This document shows, piece after piece, positions 48,678-59,093 of a stretch of DNA of 64,000 nucleotides. The notes beneath the pieces were generated by a model. The model was not told where the DNA came from. It saw only the letters and a list, made by a program, of their open reading frames with translations, and ran no database searches. Position numbers and translations under genes: made by a program. How positions within the stretch are numbered: position 1 is the stretch's first letter; every line of letters starts with the position of its first letter. The stretch covers positions 29,340,238 through 29,404,237 of the forward strand of contig NC_060236.1 of the NCBI RefSeq assembly GCF_021155775.2, in the 5' to 3' direction. This DNA is from Neodiprion pinetum (Eukaryota; Arthropoda; Insecta; Hymenoptera; Diprionidae).

Positions 48678-50389
48678 CCAAGTGTTGCAAACGCCGCATC
48701 GCAGGTTGTCGAACTTTCGCTTTTCGAATACCATTTTTCCCCATGTACTACGCATACAAATACAATATATCACAACTAGATAAGAAAACAAGAGAAATCA
48801 AACGGTGCGACTAGCTAACCGAAGGCAAGGGAATACGGTGAATTAAAGACGGAGAAAAAATTATTCGAGAGATAATTAGTAAAAGTGCAGCGTGGAGAAC
48901 CAACGATTACTGGTTGGCTTGTCCGATTGTATACCTAACTGTTGAACAGCAAACAAATATGATGAAAAATATGGAACAGGGACAACCGAATCAGCACTAA
49001 TGTTAGAATTTCATCGAAGACTTTAGCAATAACACACAAACACACATCCACGCACGTTATATATTAATATAATATGCAAATGTACACACGCACACACGCC
49101 GAACAGCCGACCTTCGACATCAGACTACAATGTAATCACAATAATTTAGACGGCTCGATCAGATCGATCCGAAATCGACGTTTGAGAAATTGACACAGCT
49201 CCCCAGATCAGCAGTTTATTCATCGAGTCCAATCGAGCTGATGAGAACGGGGGAGACAGTCGGAAGTGCAAAAAGATAACGATACGGAAAGAGAAAGGAG
49301 ATAAGCGCACACATACACACACGTATTACTATATATTATACATATATTCTCAACTACACAATGAACTGCCAAGGTGATTCAAATGCCAGTGAATTTTATT
49401 AATCCGTATATCACTAGTGAGTATTATTATTATTATTACTGTAATCATTAACCGAGAATTCTAATGAAATTAATCGAATTGCTACGGTGACGTGACTTAT
49501 AATGCGCGGGTGGTTGGTTTTGAATTAAGAGTCTTATCATTTCACAACCAGCAATTTATATCTAACGATCTGCACGTTTCACTGGTAAACGGTGATTATC
49601 GTAATTGGGTAAAAAATCTCGCGCATAGGATTATTCGATATGAAAATTGCATTTCAAGCTCATGGTCGACGCGCTGCGATACGGGTATAAATTGTTTCGG
49701 TATCGGTAATACTCGTAAACGCATTTTATACATGTATTTTCTTCTAATTAAACTTCGTACATTCAGGAGAATCAATTTTAACCGAGGAAATAACCGTCAC
49801 ACCGAATCTCATCTCATCCGGCTACGTAGAGACAAAGACTACGTGAAGCGGGAAAATGGCTGCCATAGTGAAACCAGCGGCTCACCTCACGCCTTTGCCA
49901 CACATTTTCCATCGACCGAAACATAAACTGGAAAAGATATAATTGTCAGTCAGTTTTCCAGCCACGGCATGGTTGAGGAACCTCTTTACTTACCATTTTT
50001 GTACAATTACGAAGCGACCATGAGCCTTAAAAAAATTCACTGTAAATCCTGAAGTACCAACATAGTGTGTGTTAGAAAAAAAAAAAAAAACGAGTACCGA
50101 TTTCGCGACGCATCGTCAGTGTTGTCCTCGCGTGGAAATAATTAATAATGCATCGCCATGAGTAGCAATTGACTATGAGCTCATCATTTTCCGTTTCTTC
50201 TGTCTTTATTTTTTTTTCTTTTTTTACGCTTCGAAGTCTATGAATTGTGAAAAAAAAAAACAAAAAACGAGGGAAAGATAATGATAACAATCTACAATAA
50301 CTGAAAAGAAGATAAAAATTACGTTTTATAAAATAGTCTACTTCGGGGTCAGGTTACTCATAAATTGTGAATCTCACGTTGGTATACGT

Positions 50390-50948
50390 ATGTATGTACA
50401 TTAGAGCGGTTCTTAAAAAGGTCATTTTTTAATATTGACCGGCTTATCCCCAAATCGACTTAAAATAATTTAAAAATAATTCCATCATTTTTTCAAATTT
50501 TTATCTTAACTCTAAGTCGTGGCCACAAGAGGGTGAATTTCCCCATTCAACTCTTTCAACGGCACCCTGAATCTACCAAACAGATTTCGATAACATTTGG
50601 TACAGGAGGGTTTCTTGAGTCACTGATCACGATTCTGAACTCGAAAGTTCAAAGTTTAAAATGACGGATCCAACATGGCGGACCAGAATCCCAAGTCACT
50701 TGACGTTGGTATTTTGGGTCCACCATATTGGATCCGCCATTCTGAATTTTCAAATTTTGAGTTCAGATTCGTAATCAGTGACCCAAGAAGCCCCCTTGTA
50801 CCAAATTTGCCCCTAAAAGGGTTGAATGGCGAAATCCACCCTTTCGAGGACAGGGGTTAGAGTTTAGATTATTTGGAACCGATTTGGGGATTCGAGCTGG
50901 TCGAAATTCAAAAATGACATATTCAAGGACCGCCCTAATGTACGTACC
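50390..50948. mobile_element. Large palindromic MITE (CCATNTTGG family, near-complete copy)
   Basis: The left end GTACATTAGAGCGGTTCTT matches the reverse complement of the right end, GTACATTAGGGCGGTCCTT. Complementarity continues inward (CCCCAAATCG, GTCACTGAT.ACGA, GGATCCAA.ATGG) nearly to the centre, so the whole element folds back. The TA next to GRGCGG suggests a Tc1/mariner-type insertion, but the exact ends are uncertain. Confidence 0.8.
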
Positions 50949-51712
50949 TAAATGAACTTTGAATATTTGATACAGTCTCAGCTTACATCTGCGCTACCGT
51001 TAGGTGCGAATGTGTCTAGAGCCGCGACAAGTAGTCGCGACAATGAGAGACGAAGAGACAAAGGGACAAAACAAAAAGAGCTGGGTACGAGATTGTACTT
51101 GAGATGGCGTATAAAGTCTCGTCGCGAAAAGTGTTCCGCCTCGCTATTTGCACCTCTTTGTAGATCGATGGAACACTTAGACCGAACGATTAGACCGTTT
51201 CAAACATCGGCGTCACAATGATATAAATAATTGCTGATCAATCGAGAAGAGAGCCTCTGATATGCTGCAGTTTTCGCACTTTGCACGACGAACGTACGCG
51301 ACACACTTTCTACATGTGGAAAAGCGGTTGTATACAAAAAAATGTTCGAAAAAAGAAGGTGTCGGGCAGAGAACATTTTCGGAAAGAACGTAACGAGTCA
51401 GTTGTTATTTGGAGATAGTTTTTTCGTTGATTTGACTCGTTGTATTCGTTATTGTTGTTTCGAATTTTTATTTCCGATTCGATTACCCAAGTCATTCCTT
51501 TTCATAGTTAATCTCTCTCACGGCGGGTGCAGTGTTAATTGATAACTGACTACGAGATACAAAACCGTTGCGAAAAATCGAGCAAATAACCATTAATACG
51601 AGGAAATGATACGAAAGGAGACAGACACGAGTAAAGGAAAGAAAGAATGACGGTAGGGAGAGAACGAAAGAAGGAAGAAGTATGATGCTAAGAAAAGGAT
51701 TCTGAATATTTA

Positions 51713-51780
51713 TTTGTTATTGTTATTATTATTACTATTATTATTCCCATTATTTGGAATATTATTATTATTAATAATGT
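51713..51780. repeat. (TTA)n-rich tract
   Basis: Imperfect ATT/TTA repeats in the intergenic region. Confidence 0.8.
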
Positions 51781-52119
51781 ATGACACAAATATGAATTTT
51801 TCTTGGCCATTGGCAATGACGCGACAACCAATCACGTTATAAACTTTTAAATATAATATAATAATATTCAAAGTTATACACATATACGTATATGCGTATA
51901 TACCCATATATATTCTATTTATAAATATATGATATATATATACATATATATATACATATACAAGTGTGTGTATATAACTATATAACGACGTTGTTAATGA
52001 TGTTAAAAAGAGATGATAAAGAAAAAAAATTTAAATAACGTATATAATGTATCGTATAAGGATTAAACATTTCGGATTGATTAAATAACGATTGCAATCC
52101 TTGATGATGCAATTCACGG

Positions 52120-52200
52120 CGATGGCGATGATGATGATGGTGATGATGATTGTAATGATAATGATAACGATGACGATGACGATGACGTTGATGATTAATT
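52120..52200. repeat. (GAT)n-rich tract
   Basis: Imperfect GAT/GAC trinucleotide repeats. Confidence 0.85.
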
Positions 52201-52632
52201 AACTTGGTTTAAGGGCTTGAAGAAAGAAAAAAAAAAAAAGAACGAAAAAGACAAAAAATGTCGAGATCCAGTATAGACATTGTTGCCTAGATAGATACCT
52301 GTTTACTACCTGTATATGCGTAGTCGTAATATGTTTTATTCACATCGGAGTGAGGCTAAAGAACGTTTGATATTACACAAGCATACATTATGTCTCCATG
52401 TATATGTATCTGCAGCGAAACTCGAAACTCGTTCTACACAAAAAGAGCAAGGGAAAAGAGGATAATGAAAGATCTTGTCGACGTGCCAAATTCCTCGATG
52501 ACGTTAATTTGCCTAGATTTAAATAGAGAGAAAAAACAAAATTTTATTAAAAGAAATGAGAAGCAAGATAAAAAGTATAATTTCAATATTGCTAAAAAAT
52601 ATGTGAAATTATGAACACTGAATAAAACGACT

Positions 52633-52633
<1 letters not shown>

Positions 52634-52671
<38 letters not shown>

Positions 52672-52709
52672 AATAATAATAGTAATAATAGTAATAATGA
52701 TGATGATAA
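52634..52709. repeat. (CAA)n, (TAA)n and (GAT)n tract
   Basis: About twelve CAA units passing into TAA/TAG and GAT units. Confidence 0.95.
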
Positions 52710-53737
52710 TGCTACGAACGCTCAAACTTTTCAATCGGAAGCATTTGTATATTTTATTGTTGTAATATCGATGGAATTTGCAAACGTTCTTTACCGTACG
52801 CGATGTAAAACAAATACCTATCGTTTGTTTCGCGACGACTTAATTAGCGACGATCGTGGAAAAATATATGAGATAAATCGCAGATCGGTAATGAAAATTA
52901 TTAAAGGTCGTGGTGAGTTTTGCCACAACTTTCGATCACGTATAAAGTATAGGAAAAATATCTCCACGATCCGCGGTAAAGAGATAGTGAAACGAACGAG
53001 TGAGCGACGTGAGTGCATTAAAATGCACGTAACTCGTATGACGTACATTAATGATTATATGTATAATGTGAGGAAACAAAGTTGATAGATTTATCAGAAG
53101 AAAATCACGTTCAAGTGCCAAATTTTTTAGCTAAATCTCCAGATATCGCCGAGGCAAGCTAATTTTTATTTAATCTATACTGTTGTTATGAACAAATGTA
53201 CAACCCCCCAAGTTTGGTAATACCGCCGGGGGATGAAGCAATTCGACTGATTTCACGTCGCGAATTAAATCGTGCGATTAAGAATTGAGAATTTTCTAAA
53301 ATCTCTCACATCTCAGTGAAAATCTTAATATTGCGATTTACGAGAAACTGACGGAGAAATTGCGTCACGTCTCTGCAGAATTTTTAAACTTTGCATATTA
53401 TGCTGACGATGAAAGAACTTTGTAGGTATATTTGTTTGATTCTTAATTCTTAACCGCAGGTTTGCATCAAGCTGCGAGTAAAAAAATCCGATAAAACGAA
53501 ACTGTATCAATATCCTACAATCGTTTCTTCAATTATCCAAAGAACTGGAATAAGAATAAAACGAAGAAGAAGAAATTCTTGCCAAACGCAGATGCCAAAG
53601 CCGAAAGGATTTTAAATGATTTTTACCGATGTAGATGCCGATCAATTTTTCATACGCGTATAAATTCTTCGCGACTTTATTTCTTACTTATATATACATG
53701 CATAAATGGTATATACAGAGTGCATTCCTAACGACAA

Positions 53738-54005
53738 CATGCTCCGTCGTTTGCTAAATTTTCATACTCACGCGCTAAAATCCGAGAGCAACTGTTTACC
53801 AGGATGACCAACCGTCTTTAACCTCAACATTCGTCACAGTTGCGCATTGAGCACAACTGACAACGACAACTGTCGAAAATTTTGAGGTTAAATACATCGC
53901 GGCGAACTCTCGTGAAAATTTATGACGGTTGGTCACCCTGGCAAACAGCCGCTCTCGGATTGTTGCGCGTGCGCATTGAATTTTAGCAGCCGACGGAGTA
54001 TGCAG
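53738..54005. mobile_element. Fold-back element with ~90-bp arms
   Basis: The left arm (GCTCCGTCG, AATCCGAGAGC, CCAGGATGACCAACCGTC) is matched in inverted order by the right arm (GACGGTTGGTCACCCTGG, GCTCTCGGATT, CGACGGAGTATGC). The inner ends share TTAACCTCAA in inverted orientation. No coding sequence. Confidence 0.75.
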
Positions 54006-56694
54006 TCGGTAGAAATTCATCTGGCATATATTTGATCATATGTTCATCAGAAATTCGAAAGATATAAAGAAAAAAAAAAAAAACAGTGATTTTTTTCTAT
54101 TGTTTCGCTGAAATCCGGTCGCAGCATGTGTATGTGTACATATATACATATAACCGTCATTCTTTTTGAATTTATGATTCGGATATATATCTATATACAC
54201 ACATATATATATGCATATCGACATTATTTATATTAGCGCTAGCTCACTCGCGTATATCTTGTATACATATGATATAAAAATCTCTAATCCCACGATCAAA
54301 TCGGTCTCAAATAATTAGATTGCTAAAAGAAAATAATCTCTAAATTTAAATTGAAACTATTAAAACATATACTGCTAAACATTATCTATACATATTTAAA
54401 CTATGAAATGCTAAACGTGTATCGATATAAACTTAAAATAGAAAAAAATAAAAAATAAAAAAAAAAAAAAAAAAAACTCAATAATCAACCAATGAATATA
54501 AAAATATTAGTCTATAATCAACATAGAACTGTAGATGATACTTTAACGGTATAAAAACTTAGAATTGGTTTTAGGTAGAAGTTTAGATCTTCGTAGTCAA
54601 CTTTATCGAGGTCACTTTCTCTCGAAACTAAACTAAACTATAAATATCTCAAATTATCTAAGAATACTAATGAACGAAAAGAAAAAATTTAAGTCAAAAA
54701 AAAAAAAAATGCTAAAAATTGAAACCGATTCTAATAATCGAACTCTTCCATTCTTCTTACATATATTATATCATCTCTTATTATGTATTTAAAGCGAAGA
54801 CAAAACAAAACGATACAAAAAAAAAAACATAAAGAAGAATCTATTATACACACACATACACATACATATTCACACTTCAAAATCTGCGAAAAACCCTGAA
54901 TTCCACCTTTTCACCCGCGGCGAAAAAAAAAATACATCTTAAGTATATGTTATGAGATTGTTACGTACACTTAATTGTAAAACGATGCTCTACGGAATGA
55001 AATTTCAAAATAAAAGAGGAAAATAAAAATAAAAAAAAAGTAATCACGAAATGTATAGTATAAACGATAAATCTTATTGTTTGTTTTTTGTTTCTGATAC
55101 TAGTAAAAAAAATGTCAAATTGATCGCTCGTGAAGCCGGCTGAAGTGAGAAGTTGGAAAATGATGAAATAAGTTTCTTACCCGATCGTACATCACGATAC
55201 ATGAATTATTATACGAATACTTACCGATGATTTTTAATTACGTGTATCGAGGATGGCCTGGTTTAATGATAGTAAATTCATATTGAAGATAATAAATAAA
55301 AGATTTGTTATGAAACATAATATTCCCAGTGCCAGGCTCCTTTCCACAAAAAATGAATAAGAAGATTTAATGACAAATTTAAAAGGAGAATGAATAAATA
55401 AATTAAAATGAAATAAAATAAAATAAAATAAAATAATTATAATGAAAATAATAAAGAAAACGTTGATCGATTATTATGTATGAAAAAAACAAAAAAAAAT
55501 CCCTGTTAAGTGGTGAACCAATTGTCACCATATTGTAATTATTATTATCATTATTACGTTATTATGAAATGTTGAAATAAACGAAAAGAAAAGAAGCAAA
55601 AACCGTGCATCATTCACTCGTTCCGTAAACCTTGTAAAAAAAAAAAAACAATTTCCCGTAGATCCCTAACTCCATTCCAAACATTTTCTCTCGGATTTTA
55701 TCTCAAGGATATGATAGGAAAAGACAAGAATTGGAAATCTCTTTGGCCATATTTTATTGTATCTACACTCTATAATATTAGTACACGTTATTTTTCTAAT
55801 TCTTTGCTTAGGCTAGACACGGTCTTACAATTAGCTAGTTACAGGTATACTATAATGCTATGAAAGTAAAACTTGACCATGAGTATTACAACGTTTCTAA
55901 TAGCACATATCAAACCACCGATGTACGAGCATTAGTGTTAATAGAACGATTTCTACAAAGTTTATCTTATACTTACGTATATTTATTTATTTAATTTTTC
56001 GTTTTGAGTTGAATAATTTTACCCTTATATGCATATTTAAAACGAATTATTTGTAGATACGAATATAATGATGCAGTTAGACAGCTGCTGCTTGGATCAG
56101 GATCGTTTTTAAATTTATTACATCGACATTTAGACATTGCGGTTACATATGTACGTAATTTCATAATTTTATGCGACTCGACATTTTCATACCGGATCAT
56201 TATTTTTTATTTTTTATTCCTTTAATATTTTCCTTCCACTGGAGAGTCGAAAGCATTCGACGAACCAACGGTCATTTTTTCCCACCCTACAACCAACCAA
56301 TTAATGTGTAGACTCTTTCATTTCTATACTTCGTTAATTAGGGAAGACTTAATGCAGGGCTTACGTGCTGATGGAAAACCATCTTGACAAATAAATTCAA
56401 CATCACCCATCAGCCGGCAGTGGAGCATCAACCAATTATCCGCTTGCGGAAGATCAGTTATCATCTGGGGAAAAATTTCTACCAGAAACAAATATAGCGG
56501 ATGATCAACATTTGCATTCTCGATTTACAACGCGTTCCGTTGAGCGGCTTATAGTTTCACGAGTTTCAAAGGAAACGGATGTGTTTGTGCGGGATATTTG
56601 TTTCTCGGTTTCTATCCCAACACGTGGGGATTCGGTCTTTAGCTTTTTCCAAAGCCATAGGGCGTCCAGCCCACAGTTTGAATTCTGTCCTAAA

Positions 56695-56859
56695 TTACTT
56701 TCCTCGATAAATCTCAATTATACGGTCCTGATCGACGTACTCAAATATATGAGGTGCGTCCATCAGTATCCCTATTGTCCCAGCCGTTGTGACAACAAAA
56801 AATATATACAGCTGCAGCCGATCGATCACCATTGCAACGTATTTCCAATCCTCTCGTGT
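56695..56859 (-). CDS. nAChRbeta1: beta1 exon 5: M4 and C-terminus
   Basis: The acceptor is ATGATTCCAG. It encodes TREDWKYVAMVIDRLQLYIF, the rest of M4, and DAPHIFEYVDQDRIIEIYRG before Lys and TAA (56695-56697). Too short and split to stand out as an open frame; found by phase and homology. Confidence 0.96.
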   Translation of the reverse strand, partial: TREDWKYVAMVIDRLQLYIFFVVTTAGTIGILMDAPHIFEYVDQDRIIEIYRGK

Positions 56860-59093
56860 CTGGAATCATAACAAGACACTCTGAGGAAGAGAACGGGAAT
56901 TTAATTGAGAAGTAAAGAAACAAAAAAATGTGTAAAAACTTTGAAAACCCGCGAACAAGACGTTTGGAACAGTGGAAAAGCTTGCGGAAATTTTTACCTG
57001 AATGTAAAGATCCTCGTTCCTCAAGTGCTCGGCGATGAACTCAACGGCCTCCGTTGCCTTGCTAGCTTCTGGACTTAGCAGCACCGAGTCGGAGCTTTCC
57101 GATCCTCTCCTATCCCCCAAAGCATCACCTCCTCCAGCTGCAGTTGTCGAAGCGCTTGTGGTGTGGTGAACCTTTCGATTGATCTTGCAGTTGGGGTGAT
57201 GCAAGTCGGAGAGTTCCATTACTTCCATTTTGGGCTTAGCGAGACCAGCTGGCAGGTGTTTCGGAAGCTCGGTGGGACTTCCGGAGTAAGTTGAGGCCGG
57301 GAGAGTGACGTTCGGAATTTCCATCATCCACCTGAGCCTAGTCTTCTTGGGTCTACGCATGAGGAGGATGGTCGGCAGATACTTGAGGAATATCTTCCGT
57401 ATCAGTTGCGGCATCCGGTGAGTCCTCGGCCCTCGAAAGTTCCAGTTTATTATGATAACCGTGACCAAAATACTGACGGTGTTCATTATAAAGGTGAACA
57501 AGAGGTACTTCGCTATCAACGGAAGCACAAGCGATGTTGGCGGCAGGATCTTACTGACCAGCAGGAGGAACACGACAAGCGACAAGAGGATACTGATGCC
57601 AAGGGTGACTTTCTCCCCCGCTTCGGCTGGCAGGTAGAACACGAGGACGCAGAGGAACGAGATGAGGACGGTTGGAAGGATGAGATTGACCGTGTAAAAC
57701 AAGGTCTTCCTCCTGATTATTATGTAGAACGTGATGTCGGTCTCGGTCGGAAAGTCGCTGTGGTATATGTTCAGATAGGCGGGCACGCTGATGATGTCCC
57801 ATGTGCCGCTCTTCCAATAGTCCGAAAGGTCCACGAAGTTCTTGTCGTTGTAAAGTGCCAGGGACACCTGGTCACCGTTGAACGTCCAGGATCCAAACTT
57901 CATGATGCACGTTTGCTGGTCAAAGGGGAAGTAGGTGACGTCAATGGTGCACGAACTCTGGTAGATCGCTGGAGGCACCCAGAGAACCTCTCCCGTTGGG
58001 TATATCAGAACGTTGCTCTTGTACCGAACCTCGTAGTTGCCGTCAGCGCTGGAAAAGTAAAGGTGACGAGTTCAAGTTGTCAACCGCCAACTGAAGATCA
58101 GCCGCCTTCTTGGTATCGTCAATCATCGAATGTAGACACTGTGCACAACTTACTTGTTGAACAGAACGATGTCTGGCTTCCAAACCTTATCGGGCGGCAA
58201 ACGCAACACTCCAATCCCTCCATAATCCGCCTCGTCCCATTGCAGCTGATAATCGGTCCAGACGAATCGCAGCCAGACATTGGACTTCATGATCTGGTTT
58301 TTCTCATTCTTGATAACAGTGATCGAAAGAAAAAATGTTATCACGGATTTGTAATTGTGAATAAGTATTGTTGGAAAGCAATGTGTTGGAATCAATTTAA
58401 ATGGGATAGTTCTTGTTTTGGTTTTTCGCGAAAAGATAAAAGGTTAAATGATATCAGTGAGAATAAACTTCTCCATAAATTAGTACTAGTTAAGGTAATT
58501 TGTGTTTGTGATAAGTTAGTTTTAAGTCCATTCCTGAATACGGGTGCTTCTTTATCGTAACTCTGTTAGGATACATACTATGCACTGTGTATGCGTGTAC
58601 TATTGTACGTATGGTCAGTGGTTATGCAATAAGTAAATAAATTTACTGTCAAGCTTAGAATAAAATAGGAAACTTAACGAAGTGTAACAGGGACAGAAAC
58701 CAGAGGAACTGCTGATTGGTTTCGGATTTCGTACAGAATGTTACACTATTTTTGTTACATGTAGAAAATCAAAAACGCTGGGAGTGTTGTTTGACAAAAT
58801 TTTCTTACCACATTGATCAGCTGCACAAAAGCAAGTCCAAATCTGACGTCGACTTTTTGGGTCATGTTTTGAACGGGGCGGATGAGCTTGTTGTATCCGC
58901 GAAATAAATCGCGGACCAGACGTTCTTCATCTTCGGAGCAGAAGCCAACTGCGAACGAAAAATATAGAAATGTGGCGAGGGATGGCACAGAAAAGAAATA
59001 AGAAAAATGAAAACTGTTCTATGGCTAACACTTACCAACGCAGAACAGAGAAGCGGTTAGCAAAAACCGCATGAACTTTAAACAAAAATACAT
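56695..59093 (-). CDS. nAChRbeta1: Nicotinic acetylcholine receptor beta1 subunit (5 coding exons)
   Basis: Non-alpha subunit of insect neuronal nAChRs, contributing the complementary face of the agonist site; the family is a main neonicotinoid target. The exons are 59093-59036, 58948-58809, 58308-58154, 58048-56998 and 56859-56695, phase-consistent, giving 522 residues (fly beta1 about 521). Visible are a signal peptide (about 1-23), loop D WLRFVW with Arg (R80, equivalent to aphid R81), the Cys-loop (C151-C165), no vicinal cysteines, RRKTLFYTVNL and M1, AGEKVTLGISILLSL (M2), M3, the long M3-M4 loop with the conserved KMEVMELSDLHHPNCKINRK and SPEASKATEAVEFIAEHLRN, and M4. The sequence is almost identical to fly beta1 over long stretches. 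ATG 59093 has a better context (CTAAAATG) than the in-frame ATG at 59072. The frame is open further upstream to 59234. Confidence 0.96.
56998..58048 (-). CDS. nAChRbeta1: beta1 exon 4: large exon, Cys-loop to M3-M4 loop
   Basis: The acceptor is TTTTCCAG and the donor ATTCAG/gtaaaa. This single 1051-nt exon holds 350 codons, in contrast with the five exons that cover the same part of the alpha7-type gene. Loop C reads YLNIYHSDFPTETD, without the Cys pair. Confidence 0.96.
58154..58308 (-). CDS. nAChRbeta1: beta1 exon 3: loop D and loop A
   Basis: The acceptor is GTTATCAAG and the donor AACAA/gtaagt. It encodes NEKNQIMKSNVWLRFVWTDY and PPDKVWKPDIVLFN. Loop D carries Arg, the neonicotinoid-sensitive state at the position of the aphid R81T change. 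Confidence 0.96.
58809..58948 (-). CDS. nAChRbeta1: beta1 exon 2
   Basis: The acceptor is TTCGCAG and the donor AATGTG/gtaaga. It encodes SEDEERLVRDLFRGYNKLIR and PVQNMTQKVDVRFGLAFVQL, identical in nearly every residue to other insect beta1 subunits. NMT is a glycosylation site. Confidence 0.96.
59036..59093 (-). CDS. nAChRbeta1: beta1 exon 1: signal peptide
   Basis: Encodes MYFCLKFMRFLLTASLFCV with donor GTTG/gtaagt. The alternative start at Met8 would shorten the signal peptide by seven residues. Confidence 0.82.

Larger units (their letters stand above)
48368..56694. other. Convergent intergenic region / 3' UTRs of the alpha7-type and beta1 genes
   Basis: AT-rich, without coding homology. 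On the + strand a canonical AATAAA was noticed at 52621-52626. On the - strand, AATAAA hexamers at about 56206-56218 lie roughly 480 nt after the beta1 stop. Contains two fold-back elements and many microsatellites. Confidence 0.6.

Noticed and set aside
49492..49926. 144-codon open frame after the alpha7-type stop
   Set aside because: No recognisable domain and AT-rich codon use; more likely 3' UTR.
57406..58560. 384-codon open frame on the + strand across beta1
   Set aside because: It lies antisense to the well supported beta1 exons 3 and 4 and runs through an intron; its translation has no recognisable domain. It is a shadow of the coding frame.
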